Shown: positions 30,866-40,359 of the stretch, one piece after another
How positions within the stretch are numbered: the stretch's first letter is position 1
Layout: each line of letters starts with the position of its first letter
Notes under the pieces: model-generated
Seen by the model: only the letters and a program-made list of their open reading frames with translations
What the model was told of the DNA's origin: nothing
Database searches by the model: none
Translations under genes and position numbers: made by a program
Assembly (NCBI GenBank): GCA_016935365.1
Contig: JAFGRB010000033.1
Location: 1 to 64,000 of the forward strand
Reading direction: 5' to 3'
Source of the DNA: Deltaproteobacteria bacterium
GTDB taxonomy: Bacteria > Myxococcota > B64-G9
Length of the DNA stretch: 64,000 bases

Positions 30866-31351
30866 GTGAGGCTCAGGCAAGCCAGAGGCGAGGGCGAACT
30901 GGATCGCGTGCGGGCGCTGTTCGTGGATTACGAGCAGGAGCTGGGAGTCGATCTCCGCTTCCAGGACTTCGAGGCCGAGCTCGCCTCCCTGCCAGGAAGA
31001 TACGCCCCGCCGGCCGGCGGCCTGCTGCTCGCCTGGGAGGGCGACCAGGCGGTCGGCGTGGTGGGCATGCGATCCATCGACCAGGGCCGGTGCGAGATGA
31101 AGCGGCTGTACGTGAGCCCGGCTTGGCGCGGCCAGGGCATCGGCCGAGAGCTCTCCGAAGCGGTCGTCTCCGAGGCCCGGCGGGCAGGCTACCTGGCGAT
31201 GCGCCTGGACACGCTCGGGCGCCTGGGCGAGGCCCTGGCCCTCTACCGCTCGATGGGCTTTCGGGAGATCCCGCCCTACCGCGAAAACCCGCTCGAAGAC
31301 GCGGTCTTCCTGGAGCTGGAGTTTGGCGGAACCGAAAAGTCAAGAGGTTGA
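30866..31351 (+). CDS. GNAT-family N-acetyltransferase
   Basis: CEMKRLYVSPAWRGQGIGRELSEAVVSEARRAGYLAMRLDTL..ALALYRSMGFREIPPY. Confidence 0.9.
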   Translation: MRLRQARGEGELDRVRALFVDYEQELGVDLRFQDFEAELASLPGRYAPPAGGLLLAWEGDQAVGVVGMRSIDQGRCEMKRLYVSPAWRGQGIGRELSEAVVSEARRAGYLAMRLDTLGRLGEALALYRSMGFREIPPYRENPLEDAVFLELEFGGTEKSRG

Positions 31352-31368
31352 AATATCTAAACAAACCG

Positions 31369-31386
31369 TGTCCCACTAGTGGGACA
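31369..31386. repeat. Perfect 18-bp palindrome TGTCCCACTAGTGGGACA
   Basis: Read directly downstream of the GNAT gene. Confidence 0.8.
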
Positions 31387-31443
31387 AATGACAGCACCTG
31401 TCGGCTTTTCGGCAAGGCTGGCCAGATCTTCCCAGCTTTGGTC

Positions 31444-32145
31444 CTATCTGAGCCTTGGAACGCGAACTCTCATCGGCTGGGTGACGTGGGTCGAGCCCCC
31501 GGGTCGAAATCGGAGCTTTCGAAAGTGGTGGAGAAAGCACTTCTCAGTCCTCTTGTCTCTCAGGTCGCTCGATTTGATCCTGGCCTGGTCGACCTTTCCG
31601 TTTTCTGAGATGTGGAAGGAAATGGTCAGCTTTCCGGAAAGATCCTTGTGCTTGCTCTGCAGGCGCTCGAGGCAGTCATGCAGCGAGTCCATGTGCATCC
31701 TCACGCCTCGCCCGATCGCATCGGCGGAAAGATGACCTCGATCTTGCTCCTTGCCCCCGTTGATCAGGAAGGCCATCCGGCCGTACCACATCATCGCCTT
31801 GAAGTACCTGCGGAGCCTCAGGCTCCGGTCGTAGTGACCGCGGGGGAAGTACTGAGAGTAGTCATCCGAGTATCCGAACAGCGCGCTATTGCCCCAACCG
31901 GCGTGTGATTCGATCAGTCGAATCTCCTGGCGACCCTGTCAGCCACCGGTCCGGGCACCAATTCCAGCTCACCTCGAGTGCGAGGGTGCTCCTTCAGGTG
32001 CCGCTTGGCCGCTCGCCAAAGGCGGAACGGATCGGGTTTGTCCCGCCAAAAAGCGGTTTTCCTCCTCCTGGCAGGCTACGAGCAGCGCTGCGAGCGATAC
32101 GGCCAGGGCCAGGGCCGCGGGCACGCCGGATATCGCCTTGCTCAT
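31444..32145 (-). pseudogene. Frameshifted remnant: lipoprotein signal + DUF3160-like segment fused to AgmX/PglI-type C-terminal fragment
   Basis: Frame 1 MSKAISGVPAALALAVSLAALLVACQEEE..SHSR*; frame 2 ..HLKEHPRTRGELELVPGPVADRVARRFD*; frame 3 QEIRLIESHAGWGNSALFGYSDDYSQYFPRGHYDRSLRLRRYFKAMMWYGRMAFL.. then LHDCLERLQSKHKDLSGKLTISFHISENGKVDQARIKSSDLRD. Confidence 0.6.
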
Positions 32146-32314
32146 CCTCTCACTCCGATACATGGAAACTGGATTTCCAAGTGAGAATCATATCGCAACA
32201 GATGCCAAGAGACATAGTCCACCACCAGGAGCGAAGCAGTCCCACATCCAAGAGATTCGTTGACACTGCCGAAACCACCTGGAGATACTAGCCACTGGGC
32301 CTGGAGGTCTTGCG

Positions 32315-33574
32315 GTGGCTGTCAAAAAAAAGCCTGCTCGGCACCGCGAAAAGCAGCATCGGAATGCAAAAAGGCCGAACCATGACGAGGTCTTGACGAT
32401 CACGTCCGGGCGCCTGGGGCCGATCGAGTCCCGCGCGGAGATCAGGGTCCGGCCTCTCACGCTGTTCGTTGGACGGCAGGGGACGGGAAAATCGCTTCTC
32501 GCGCAGATGCTGTACTTCTTCCGCGGGCTGCCCAAGCTCGTCGAGCACGACCTGGCCAAGCAGCTCGCGGACGAGCCCGAGGCATTCGAGCCCAAGGTTG
32601 TCATCCGGAGGCTCATCAATGGCCTGCGCAGCAGCGAGCGCAGCTTCGCCAACATGACGCATCCGAAGATGACGGTGACCTGGGAGGGACAGCTCGCCGT
32701 CGGAAGCCTGCACACCCGGAGGAGGAAGCTCGGGTTCAACACCCAGCACGTCACCCGGGCTGTCCAGCCGAGAAACGATCTGAAGAGCGTCGTGTCCGAG
32801 GCCAGCAGGGGGCCGCAGCCGCTGAGCGCGGTCTACATTCCAGCGGAGCGGCTGTTCTACTCGCTTTCTCGGAATCCGACCAGCATCCAGATGATCAGCG
32901 CGCCGATCACGCTCGAGGTCTTCGGATGGTGGATGGAGCGAGCCGCGGCCATACAGTCGGGCTGGCCCGGAGGGCGTCCCGATACCGAGGAGGGACGCAA
33001 GATCCGGGCTCGCATGCGAACCGCTCTCGGTGGAGAGGCTGTCAGGCGAGGGCAGTCCTGGCGATGGAGCTTTGGGGATGGGAAGACGCAGCGCGAGCTG
33101 GATATCGACATGGCGTCGTCCGGACAGAGGGCCAACTGGCCCATGCTCCTGTTGCCCCAGGTGCTGTTCTCGCTCCGGAAGGACCGCGAGCTCGCAGAGC
33201 CTTTCGTCATCTACGTGGAGGAGCCCGAGATCCATCTCCATCCCGAGGCCGAGCGTGCGGTGATCGAGAACCTCGTGTTCCTCGTGAACAAGGGATTCCA
33301 GGTCGTCCTGACGACACACTCGCTCACGACCCTGTACGTGCTCAACAACCTCCTGCTCTCCTCGCGGTTGAAGCCCGGCGTGGGGTCGAAAGGCGTGCCC
33401 GAGCCGAGCTTCAGGATCAGTCCGGAACATCTGGCAGCATACCACTGCGTCGATGGACAAGTGGAGTCGCTGCAGGATGGCGAGACTGGGCTCATAGACG
33501 AGGCAGCGCTCGGACGCGTGTCCGACGACCTCGGAGCCGAGATGAACCAGCTGTATGCATTGCCACGAACATAG
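32315..33574 (+). CDS. ABC-type AAA family ATPase (AAA_15/AAA_21-like, OLD/Rad50-like fold)
   Basis: Walker A LFVGRQGTGKSLLAQML; signature-like SSGQRANWP; Walker B FVIYVEEPEIHLHPEAE; H-loop VVLTTHSLTTLYVLNNLLL. Confidence 0.85.
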   Translation: MAVKKKPARHREKQHRNAKRPNHDEVLTITSGRLGPIESRAEIRVRPLTLFVGRQGTGKSLLAQMLYFFRGLPKLVEHDLAKQLADEPEAFEPKVVIRRLINGLRSSERSFANMTHPKMTVTWEGQLAVGSLHTRRRKLGFNTQHVTRAVQPRNDLKSVVSEASRGPQPLSAVYIPAERLFYSLSRNPTSIQMISAPITLEVFGWWMERAAAIQSGWPGGRPDTEEGRKIRARMRTALGGEAVRRGQSWRWSFGDGKTQRELDIDMASSGQRANWPMLLLPQVLFSLRKDRELAEPFVIYVEEPEIHLHPEAERAVIENLVFLVNKGFQVVLTTHSLTTLYVLNNLLLSSRLKPGVGSKGVPEPSFRISPEHLAAYHCVDGQVESLQDGETGLIDEAALGRVSDDLGAEMNQLYALPRT

Positions 33575-33618
33575 GCAGACAAGCCGATCCGGTGGGTGGA
33601 TCCTGCGGAGATCTGGAA

Positions 33619-34194
33619 GTGCATCGACTGTCCGATTGCCCGAGCGACACATCATCTAGCCGCCGGGAATACGTAGCAGTGCTTCGTGACAAGAGCGGCA
33701 TGTCGCTCGAGGTGACCAGCCGCAGGCCGATCGTCGCGTACTTGCTGGACAGCGAGCACTGGGGTTCAGCGTCGGAACGCCCCGACGGACTGCTGGTGGC
33801 GGACGCTGCTCGAGGGGAGCCGGCCTCCATTTGTTTCGTAGAGATCAAGGGCGCAATCGATCCGGAAGAGGCCGATCGGCCCTTCGAGCAGATCGAGGCC
33901 GGCGTCAGGCATTTCCACCCGGACACTCACGGTCGCGAGCACCATGAGCAGTGGTCGAATGGAGTTGACCTGCCGAGCGCTGCGAGGGGTCGACGGCACA
34001 TCGAGATTCGACCTGAGGCAGACCACGATGTGCGCGGGATCATCCTCACCTCCCGGGGAGGCACGCGATATCCTCCGCGCACTATCCAGCTCTCTGGCAA
34101 GGATATTCCGATATCGGTCGTTCAGTGCTCTGGATCGTATGGTGAGGTGAAGTGTTCCCTGCGTGAGCTCTACAGACGCGCAGGTTCCAAGTAG
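33619..34194 (+). CDS. Putative PD-(D/E)XK nuclease-like partner protein
   Basis: ERPDGLLVADAARGEPASICFVEIKGAID (D..ExK arrangement); possible GTG start 33619 with RBS-like cggag, alternatively GTG 33592. Confidence 0.55.
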   Translation: MHRLSDCPSDTSSSRREYVAVLRDKSGMSLEVTSRRPIVAYLLDSEHWGSASERPDGLLVADAARGEPASICFVEIKGAIDPEEADRPFEQIEAGVRHFHPDTHGREHHEQWSNGVDLPSAARGRRHIEIRPEADHDVRGIILTSRGGTRYPPRTIQLSGKDIPISVVQCSGSYGEVKCSLRELYRRAGSK

Positions 34195-34203
34195 GGTACT
34201 GCT

Positions 34204-35547
34204 TCAGGCCAGAAGCCAGAGCAGGGCCGGCACGAGCAGGCCCATGGCCGCGAACGCGACCGCGGTGTAGCCGATGATGTCCTTGGCCTGAAGCCCCATG
34301 ATGCCCAGCAGCGGCAGCGCCCAGAAGGGCTGCAGCATGTTGGTCCAGGCGTCCCCGTAGGCGAAGGCCATCACGGTCACCCCGGGCTGGACGCCGAGCT
34401 CCGCTCCGGCACCGAGCAGCACCTGGCCCTGGACCGCCCACTGGCCGCCGCCCGAGGGCACGAAGAGGTTGACCAGGCCGGCCGACAGGAAGGTCAGCAC
34501 CGGGAAGGAGCCGGGGCTCGCGGCCTGGGCGAAGGCCTGGCTTACGAGCTCGACCAGGCCGCTGTTGCGCAGAACACCCAAGATGGCGAAGTAGAAAGGA
34601 AACTGCAGCACGATCGCGGCCGCTGCCCGACCTCCGTCCCCCAGGGCTCGCACGTAGGCGAGCAGGCTGCCGTGCAGCATGAGGCCGCATGCCAGCATGG
34701 CCAGGTTGACCGAGTTGAGATCGAAGCCGAGAAGGCCGTGCCAGGCGGCGATCGCCATGGCGACGAGGCATCCGCCGCCCAGGCCGATGCCCGGCCAGGG
34801 ACTGGTCTGCAGCCAGCCCAGAGCGCCCCGCTCGCGCCCGGGGCGCGGCGATGGCTCGCCGAGCTCGGCCGGGGGCGCCTGCTCGCTGCCCGCGGGCGGG
34901 GACAGGGCCCAGAAGAGAAGCGGCAGGCCGACCAGCAGGCTCGCCGACACGACCAGGTTCAGCGGCGAGAACAGGGTCTCGCTCACGGGCAGGATCCCGC
35001 AGACGGGCTCTAGGAAGTGGCCCGGCTCGGCCACCTTGAGCGGCGCCGAGCCGCTCAGGCCCCCGTGCCAGACGGCCATGCCCGCGTAGGCCGCCCCGCC
35101 GAGCAGCGGGTAGTGCAGGCGGATGCGCCCCGAGGCCTTGCGGGCTATCTCGCGGCCCGCGAGCGCGCCGACGATCGCGCCCAGGCCCCAGTGCACGAGC
35201 CCTGCGACGCAGGCCGTGGCCGCGACCAGCAACGCCGCCTGGGCGCCCGAGCGCGGCAGGCGGGCCAGGGCCTCGAGCAGGCGCTGGAGAGGCGGGCTGA
35301 GCGCGAGCGCGTGGCCGGTGAGCAGGATCAGGCACATCTGCAGGGCGAAGGTGAGCCCCGAGGGATCCTTGAAACCGTCGAACCAGCCGCTCCAGATCCG
35401 CGCGGCGATCCCGTCCTGCCCGTCCAGGTGGAGGTTCAGGGCGCCGAGCGCGAGCACGATCCCGGTCAGGCCCAGGGCCAGCACGAAGGGATCGGGCACC
35501 ACCCTGCGGGCGATCTCGCTCAGGCGCTGGCCGAGTCCGGCGATCAC
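34204..35547 (-). CDS. atoE: Short-chain fatty acid transporter (AtoE family)
   Basis: Multi-TM protein; RVVPDPFVLALGLTGIVLAL..WFDGF..LTFALQMCLILLTGHALA..GSAPLKVAEPGH..FVPSGGGQWAVQGQV. Confidence 0.85.
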   Translation of the reverse strand: MIAGLGQRLSEIARRVVPDPFVLALGLTGIVLALGALNLHLDGQDGIAARIWSGWFDGFKDPSGLTFALQMCLILLTGHALALSPPLQRLLEALARLPRSGAQAALLVAATACVAGLVHWGLGAIVGALAGREIARKASGRIRLHYPLLGGAAYAGMAVWHGGLSGSAPLKVAEPGHFLEPVCGILPVSETLFSPLNLVVSASLLVGLPLLFWALSPPAGSEQAPPAELGEPSPRPGRERGALGWLQTSPWPGIGLGGGCLVAMAIAAWHGLLGFDLNSVNLAMLACGLMLHGSLLAYVRALGDGGRAAAAIVLQFPFYFAILGVLRNSGLVELVSQAFAQAASPGSFPVLTFLSAGLVNLFVPSGGGQWAVQGQVLLGAGAELGVQPGVTVMAFAYGDAWTNMLQPFWALPLLGIMGLQAKDIIGYTAVAFAAMGLLVPALLWLLA

Positions 35548-35562
35548 GGGGGGCTCGAGCGC

Positions 35563-37308
35563 TCAGCGCTCGCAGGTCCAGTGGCGCTCCGGGTAGGCCC
35601 GGAAGTCCGTGCTGTTGATCTCCGGGCAGTGGTCCCGGATGGCATCCTTGAGCGCGGTCACCTGATCGTGGCTCAGGGCCATGGGCGCGAAGACGATCGG
35701 GAAGGAGCTTCCGGTGCCCTGGGTGATCTCGGTCATCAGGGCCTGGTAGAGGCCCTCGGCCTCGCCGGTCACCCAGAGCCGCTCGAAGTTGTCCTCGAAG
35801 GCCGCCACCAGGTCCGGGTAGCGGGCCGCGTCGTAGATGACCATGTTCTCGATCGTGTTGTGCTCGGCGTTGTCGGACAAATTGTAGCTGCCCGCGGCCA
35901 GGACCTGGCCGTCGATCACCAGGTACTTATGGTGCATCTGCTCCGCGTAGGAGTAATGCCAGCGGTAGCAGTAGGTCTTGAACCGGAGCGGGATGCCCGC
36001 CTCGTGCGCGGCGTAGCTGAAGTACAGCCCCGTCTCGTAGCAGGCCTGCTCGGAATCCGCGTTGCCGGCCGCGGAGAAGATGCACTCGGCCAGCTCCTGG
36101 TCCTGCTGGCTCGCGTACCACTCGCTGATGTACTCCTGGTTGTCGAGGTAGATGCGGATGTCGAGCCCGGGATCCTCGGCTCGCTTGGCCAGCAGGGCCT
36201 CGAAGACCGGGTGGGAGCGCAGGTGGCCCGAGGCGATGTGGATCGATCTGGACGCGCCGCGGATCAGCCCGACCAGGCGGTCGGAGACCGCGTTGCGGCC
36301 CTTGACGACCGAGAAGGTCGGGCCGTAACGGCTGGAGACGTAGGTATCGAAGTTGGCCGAGGTGTAGACGGCGTCCAGGTAGGGATCGTCGACGATCATG
36401 CCCGTGTGGATCGGGATGGAGTGGACCTGCTCGAGCGCGGTGCTCCAGACGAAGTCGCGCGAGTTCTCCCAGAGGTGGTTGAACTCCATCTGGAAGCGCA
36501 GCAGCAGCTCGCCGCACTCCCGGACGATGATCGTGTTCTCGTCGTAGCGCGTGGCCGCGGAGCTGGACCAGTTCGCGCTGCCGGTCACCAGGCTGCCCGA
36601 GTAGGCGTGGTCGAGCGAGTCGACGGGCCCGTCGATGATGGCGAACTTGTGGTGCATGATCTTGTTGATGTAGCGCACGTCCACGCCCGCGTCCTCGAGC
36701 TTGGCCGAGTAGGAGCCGTCGGGGTCCGAGCGGTCCGCGTTGGCGGTCTCGAAGACGAAGCGAACCTTGACGCCCCGGTCGACCGCGTGCTCCAGGGCGG
36801 TCATGATCCGGGCGTCCCGGAACGAGTACATGGCGATGTCGACCGAGCGCACAGCCGAGGCGATCAGCTCGGCCACCCGGGCCAGGTGGCTCGAGTCGTA
36901 GTCCTGCGGCGAGAAGACGACCTCGATCTGGGGCACGTGCCAGCAGCGGTGGGCGCTGGCGCGCACGAGCTGCTCCATGGCCTTGGGGCCGACGTAGTAG
37001 ACGTCGTCGAGCTCCTGGATGTCGTCGAAGTACTCGTCGTCTACCGTGCCCGGCTTGCCGTCCGGGCCGTCGCGGTAGGCGATGATGTGGCCGGCCGCCC
37101 GGCTGTGCACCCCGTCGGCCTTGAGGCGCGCCTCGTCGACCTGCAGGTCGTTGACGTAGGCCAGGACCTGCCGGACCTCGCACTCGCCGTAGAGGAAGTC
37201 CGCCTTGCCCGCCGGGGCGATGGCGTCGTCTCGCCCGTCGCCGCCGCCGTCCGCGCCGCAGGCGGCCAGCATCGCTAGCGCGAGGTAGCCCAGTCCGATC
37301 CGCTTCAT
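35563..37308 (-). CDS. Phospholipase D-like lipoprotein with N-terminal helix-hairpin-helix-like region
   Basis: Two HKD-like motifs HHKFAIIDGP and HHKYLVIDGQ; lipobox LAMLAACGAD. Confidence 0.82.
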   Translation of the reverse strand: MKRIGLGYLALAMLAACGADGGGDGRDDAIAPAGKADFLYGECEVRQVLAYVNDLQVDEARLKADGVHSRAAGHIIAYRDGPDGKPGTVDDEYFDDIQELDDVYYVGPKAMEQLVRASAHRCWHVPQIEVVFSPQDYDSSHLARVAELIASAVRSVDIAMYSFRDARIMTALEHAVDRGVKVRFVFETANADRSDPDGSYSAKLEDAGVDVRYINKIMHHKFAIIDGPVDSLDHAYSGSLVTGSANWSSSAATRYDENTIIVRECGELLLRFQMEFNHLWENSRDFVWSTALEQVHSIPIHTGMIVDDPYLDAVYTSANFDTYVSSRYGPTFSVVKGRNAVSDRLVGLIRGASRSIHIASGHLRSHPVFEALLAKRAEDPGLDIRIYLDNQEYISEWYASQQDQELAECIFSAAGNADSEQACYETGLYFSYAAHEAGIPLRFKTYCYRWHYSYAEQMHHKYLVIDGQVLAAGSYNLSDNAEHNTIENMVIYDAARYPDLVAAFEDNFERLWVTGEAEGLYQALMTEITQGTGSSFPIVFAPMALSHDQVTALKDAIRDHCPEINSTDFRAYPERHWTCER

Positions 37309-37384
37309 GGTTCGAGCCTCCCTTGCCCAGACTTGTATCAGGTCGAGGCGGAGGATACAATGGCTGGCCGCAGGGGAGGGAAGC

Positions 37385-38515
37385 GTGAGCGAGCAGAGAC
37401 AGACGGTCCGGGGCCTGCAGGAGGTGGTGGCGGCCGACACGCGGTTGAGCTTCGTCGACGGCGCGAACGGCAAGCTCTACTACCGGGGCTACGACATCGA
37501 CGAGCTGGCCGGGCGGGCCAGCTACGCCGAGACGGTCTACCTGCTGTGGTACGGCGAGCTCCCGGATGCGCAGGAGCTGGAGCGCTTCCGGGCCGAGCTG
37601 GTGGGCAACATGCAGCTGCCCACCCAGGTCGTGGAGCTGCTCAGGCTCAGCCCGCCCAACGCCAACCCGATGGTCGTGCTGAGGACGGCGCTGAGCGCGC
37701 TGGGCATGTTCGACCCGGACGGCGGCCGCAACACCGAGGAGGCCAACGACCGCAAGGCCAAGCGGATCCTCGCCCAGGTGGCCTGCATCGTGGCCTCGCT
37801 CCACCGGATCCGCTCGGGCGCCCCCCTGCTGAGCCCGGACCCCCGCTCGGGCTTCGCCTGGAACTTCCTGTACATCTTCCGCGGCCGGCAGCCCGACGAG
37901 CTCGAGCAGCGGGTGATCGACAGCCTGCTCATGCTGCACGCCGATCACGGGCTGGCCGCCTCGACCTTCGCCGGCCGGGTGGTGGTCAGCACCCAGGCCG
38001 GCATGCACTCGGCCATCTCGGCCAGCCTGGCCAGCCTCAAGGGGCCGCTGCACGGCGGTGCCAACCGGGCGGTCATGGAGATGCTCGAGGAGATCGAGCA
38101 CCCCGAGCACGTAGAGGAGTACATCGAGAGCATGCTGTCGGCGGGCGAGCGCATCATGGGCTTCGGGCACCGGATCTACAAGACCGAGGACCCGCGTTCG
38201 GTGCACCTCAGGAAGTACTCGGAGGAGCTCTGCGCGCGCGGCGAGCTGCGCTGCTACCTGGACCTCTCCCACCGGATCGAGAAGATCGTCCGCGAGCGCA
38301 AGGGCATCCGGCCCAACGTGGACTTCTACTCGGCGACGGTCCAGCGGGCGCTAGGGATCCCCAAGGAGTACTACACCTGCATCTTCGCCGTGGCGCGCTG
38401 CGCGGGCTGGATCGCCCACTGCATGGAGCAGTTCGCCGACAACCGGCTCATCCGGCCGACCTCGAACTACATCGGCGGCTTCGGCCGCGCGTTCGTGCCC
38501 ATCGAGGAGCGCTAG
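37385..38515 (+). CDS. gltA: Citrate synthase
   Basis: YYRGYDIDELA, LHADHGLAASTFAGRVVVST, KGPLHGGANRAVMEML, GFGHRIYKTEDPR, RPTSNYIG; GTG start 37385. Confidence 0.9.
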   Translation: MSEQRQTVRGLQEVVAADTRLSFVDGANGKLYYRGYDIDELAGRASYAETVYLLWYGELPDAQELERFRAELVGNMQLPTQVVELLRLSPPNANPMVVLRTALSALGMFDPDGGRNTEEANDRKAKRILAQVACIVASLHRIRSGAPLLSPDPRSGFAWNFLYIFRGRQPDELEQRVIDSLLMLHADHGLAASTFAGRVVVSTQAGMHSAISASLASLKGPLHGGANRAVMEMLEEIEHPEHVEEYIESMLSAGERIMGFGHRIYKTEDPRSVHLRKYSEELCARGELRCYLDLSHRIEKIVRERKGIRPNVDFYSATVQRALGIPKEYYTCIFAVARCAGWIAHCMEQFADNRLIRPTSNYIGGFGRAFVPIEER

Positions 38516-38547
38516 ATCCACGCATCCGGAACGGCCTGTTTTTTTTC

Positions 38548-38577
38548 TTGAAGCCGACCTCGCCTTTTGGAATAGAT
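38548..38577 (+). promoter_or_regulatory. Candidate sigma70-type promoter TTGAAG-N18-ATAGAT
   Basis: ttgaagccgacctcgccttttggaatagat upstream of the ABC/Gld operon, after a T8 run. Confidence 0.3.
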
Positions 38578-38640
38578 CCGCCCTGCTGGGCGTTCCGGCT
38601 CGCAAGGTCCCGGGCCCTGCGACGATGATGGAGGTGAGGG

Positions 38641-39627
38641 ATGACAGAAAAAGACGGACTCATGATAGACGCCCGGTCCCTGACCAAGGATTTCGGACCC
38701 ACGCGCGCGCTGGCGGACCTCTCCTTCCGCGTCAAGCGCGGCGAGATCCTCGGATTTCTGGGACCCAACGGCGCGGGCAAGACGACCGCCATGCGCATCC
38801 TGACCGGCTACCTCAGGCCGACCCGCGGCAGCGTGCATGTCTGCGGGATCCCGGTGGCCGAGCGCCCGGTCGAGGCGCGGCGCAGGATAGGCTACTTGCC
38901 CGAGAACGCGCCGCTCTATGACGAGATGATGGTGATCGACTTCCTGCGCTACACGGCCGAGCTGCGCGAGGTGCCGCCCGCCGAGCGCGACAGGCGGCTC
39001 GCGACCATCGGCAAGCGCTGCGGCCTGGCCGAGGTGCTCGGCAAGGACATCGGCCAGCTCTCCAAGGGCTACCGCCAGCGGGTGGGCCTGGCCCAGGCCA
39101 TGATCCACGACCCCGATCTCCTCATCCTGGACGAGCCGACCTCGGGCCTCGACCCCAACCAGATCGTGGAGATCCGCGAGCTGGTCAAGGAGCTGGGCAA
39201 GGACAAGACGGTCATCCTGTCCACGCACATCCTGCCCGAGGTCCAGGCCACCTGCAACCGCATCCTGATCGTCAACGAGGGGCGCCTGGTGGCCGACGAC
39301 CGGCCCGAGGCGCTGAGCGGCCGGGCGTCGGGGGCCTCGATCCGGCTGGTGCTCAAGGCCCGCGAGGGCGAGCTGGACGCCGCCGAGGTCGGCGAGGCCC
39401 TGGGCGGCATCGAGGGCATCCGCGAGGTACAGAAGGCCGAGGGCGAGGGCGCGGGCACGCTCGGCTTCGTGCTGCGCGACAGCGCCGGAGCCGACTCGCG
39501 CGAGGCCGTCTTCGGCGCGGCCGTGGACCACTCCTGGATCGTGCTCGACCTGCACCGCGAGCAGGTCTCGCTGGAGGACACCTTCCGCCGGCTGACCCTC
39601 GGCGAGCAGGAAGGAGGCGAAGGATGA
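38641..39627 (+). CDS. ABC transporter ATP-binding protein (GldA-type)
   Basis: GFLGPNGAGKTTAMRILTGYLRPTRG, LSKGYRQRVGLAQAMIHDPDLLILDEPTSGLDPNQ. Confidence 0.92.
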   Translation: MTEKDGLMIDARSLTKDFGPTRALADLSFRVKRGEILGFLGPNGAGKTTAMRILTGYLRPTRGSVHVCGIPVAERPVEARRRIGYLPENAPLYDEMMVIDFLRYTAELREVPPAERDRRLATIGKRCGLAEVLGKDIGQLSKGYRQRVGLAQAMIHDPDLLILDEPTSGLDPNQIVEIRELVKELGKDKTVILSTHILPEVQATCNRILIVNEGRLVADDRPEALSGRASGASIRLVLKAREGELDAAEVGEALGGIEGIREVQKAEGEGAGTLGFVLRDSAGADSREAVFGAAVDHSWIVLDLHREQVSLEDTFRRLTLGEQEGGEG

Positions 39628-40346
39628 CCGCCAAGACCATCGCCATCGCCCGGCGGGAGTTCCGGGCGCTTTTCGACTCGCCCGTCGCCTACATCGTGAT
39701 CGTGGCCTTCTTGCTGGTGACGGGCTGGATGTTCTTCTCGACGCTGTTCTTGCGCGAGCGGGCCGACCTGCGGGTGCTGTTCACCCCGAGCCTGTTCTCG
39801 CCGGCCATGCTGCTTCTGATCTTCGCGCCGGCCATCAGCATGCGCGCGGTGGCCGAGGAGCGCAAGAGCGGCACGATCGAGCTGCTGACCAGCATGCCGG
39901 TGCGCGACTGGGAGGTCGTGCTGGGCAAGTTCCTGGCCGACTTCGCCCTGACGGCCGCGGCCGTGCTCTCCACGCTGGTCTATGCGATCACGGTCGCCTG
40001 CATCGGGGACCTCGACTGGGGGCCGGTCATCTCGGGCTACCTCGGCATGCTGCTCTTCGCGGCCAGCCTGCTGGCCATTGGCCTGATGTGCTCGAGCTGG
40101 ACGGACAACCAGATCGTGGCCTTCATCGTCGCCCTGCTGATCGGCGCCTGCCTGTACGTGATCAGCTGGCTGCAGTTCTTCGTGCCCGACTTCATCGCGC
40201 CGCTCGTGGACTACGTGTCGCTGAGCTCGCATCTCAGCAACATGGCCCGGGGCGTGCTCGACACCCGGGACCTGCTCTACTACTTCACCCTGATAGGCGG
40301 GGCGCTCTTCATCGCCGAGCGCTCGATGGCCCACCAGCACGCCTGA
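39624..40346 (+). CDS. ABC-2 type permease (GldF-like)
   Basis: Multi-TM; FSPAMLLLIFAPAISMRAVAEERKSGTIELLTSMPVRDWEVVLGKFLA; ATGA overlap. Confidence 0.88.
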   Translation: MTAKTIAIARREFRALFDSPVAYIVIVAFLLVTGWMFFSTLFLRERADLRVLFTPSLFSPAMLLLIFAPAISMRAVAEERKSGTIELLTSMPVRDWEVVLGKFLADFALTAAAVLSTLVYAITVACIGDLDWGPVISGYLGMLLFAASLLAIGLMCSSWTDNQIVAFIVALLIGACLYVISWLQFFVPDFIAPLVDYVSLSSHLSNMARGVLDTRDLLYYFTLIGGALFIAERSMAHQHA

Positions 40347-40359
40347 GCGGAGGTGCGCG

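Noticed and set aside
35017-37278. 753-aa plus-strand ORF
   Set aside because: Antisense shadow of AtoE and PLD genes, whose motifs are unambiguous on the minus strand
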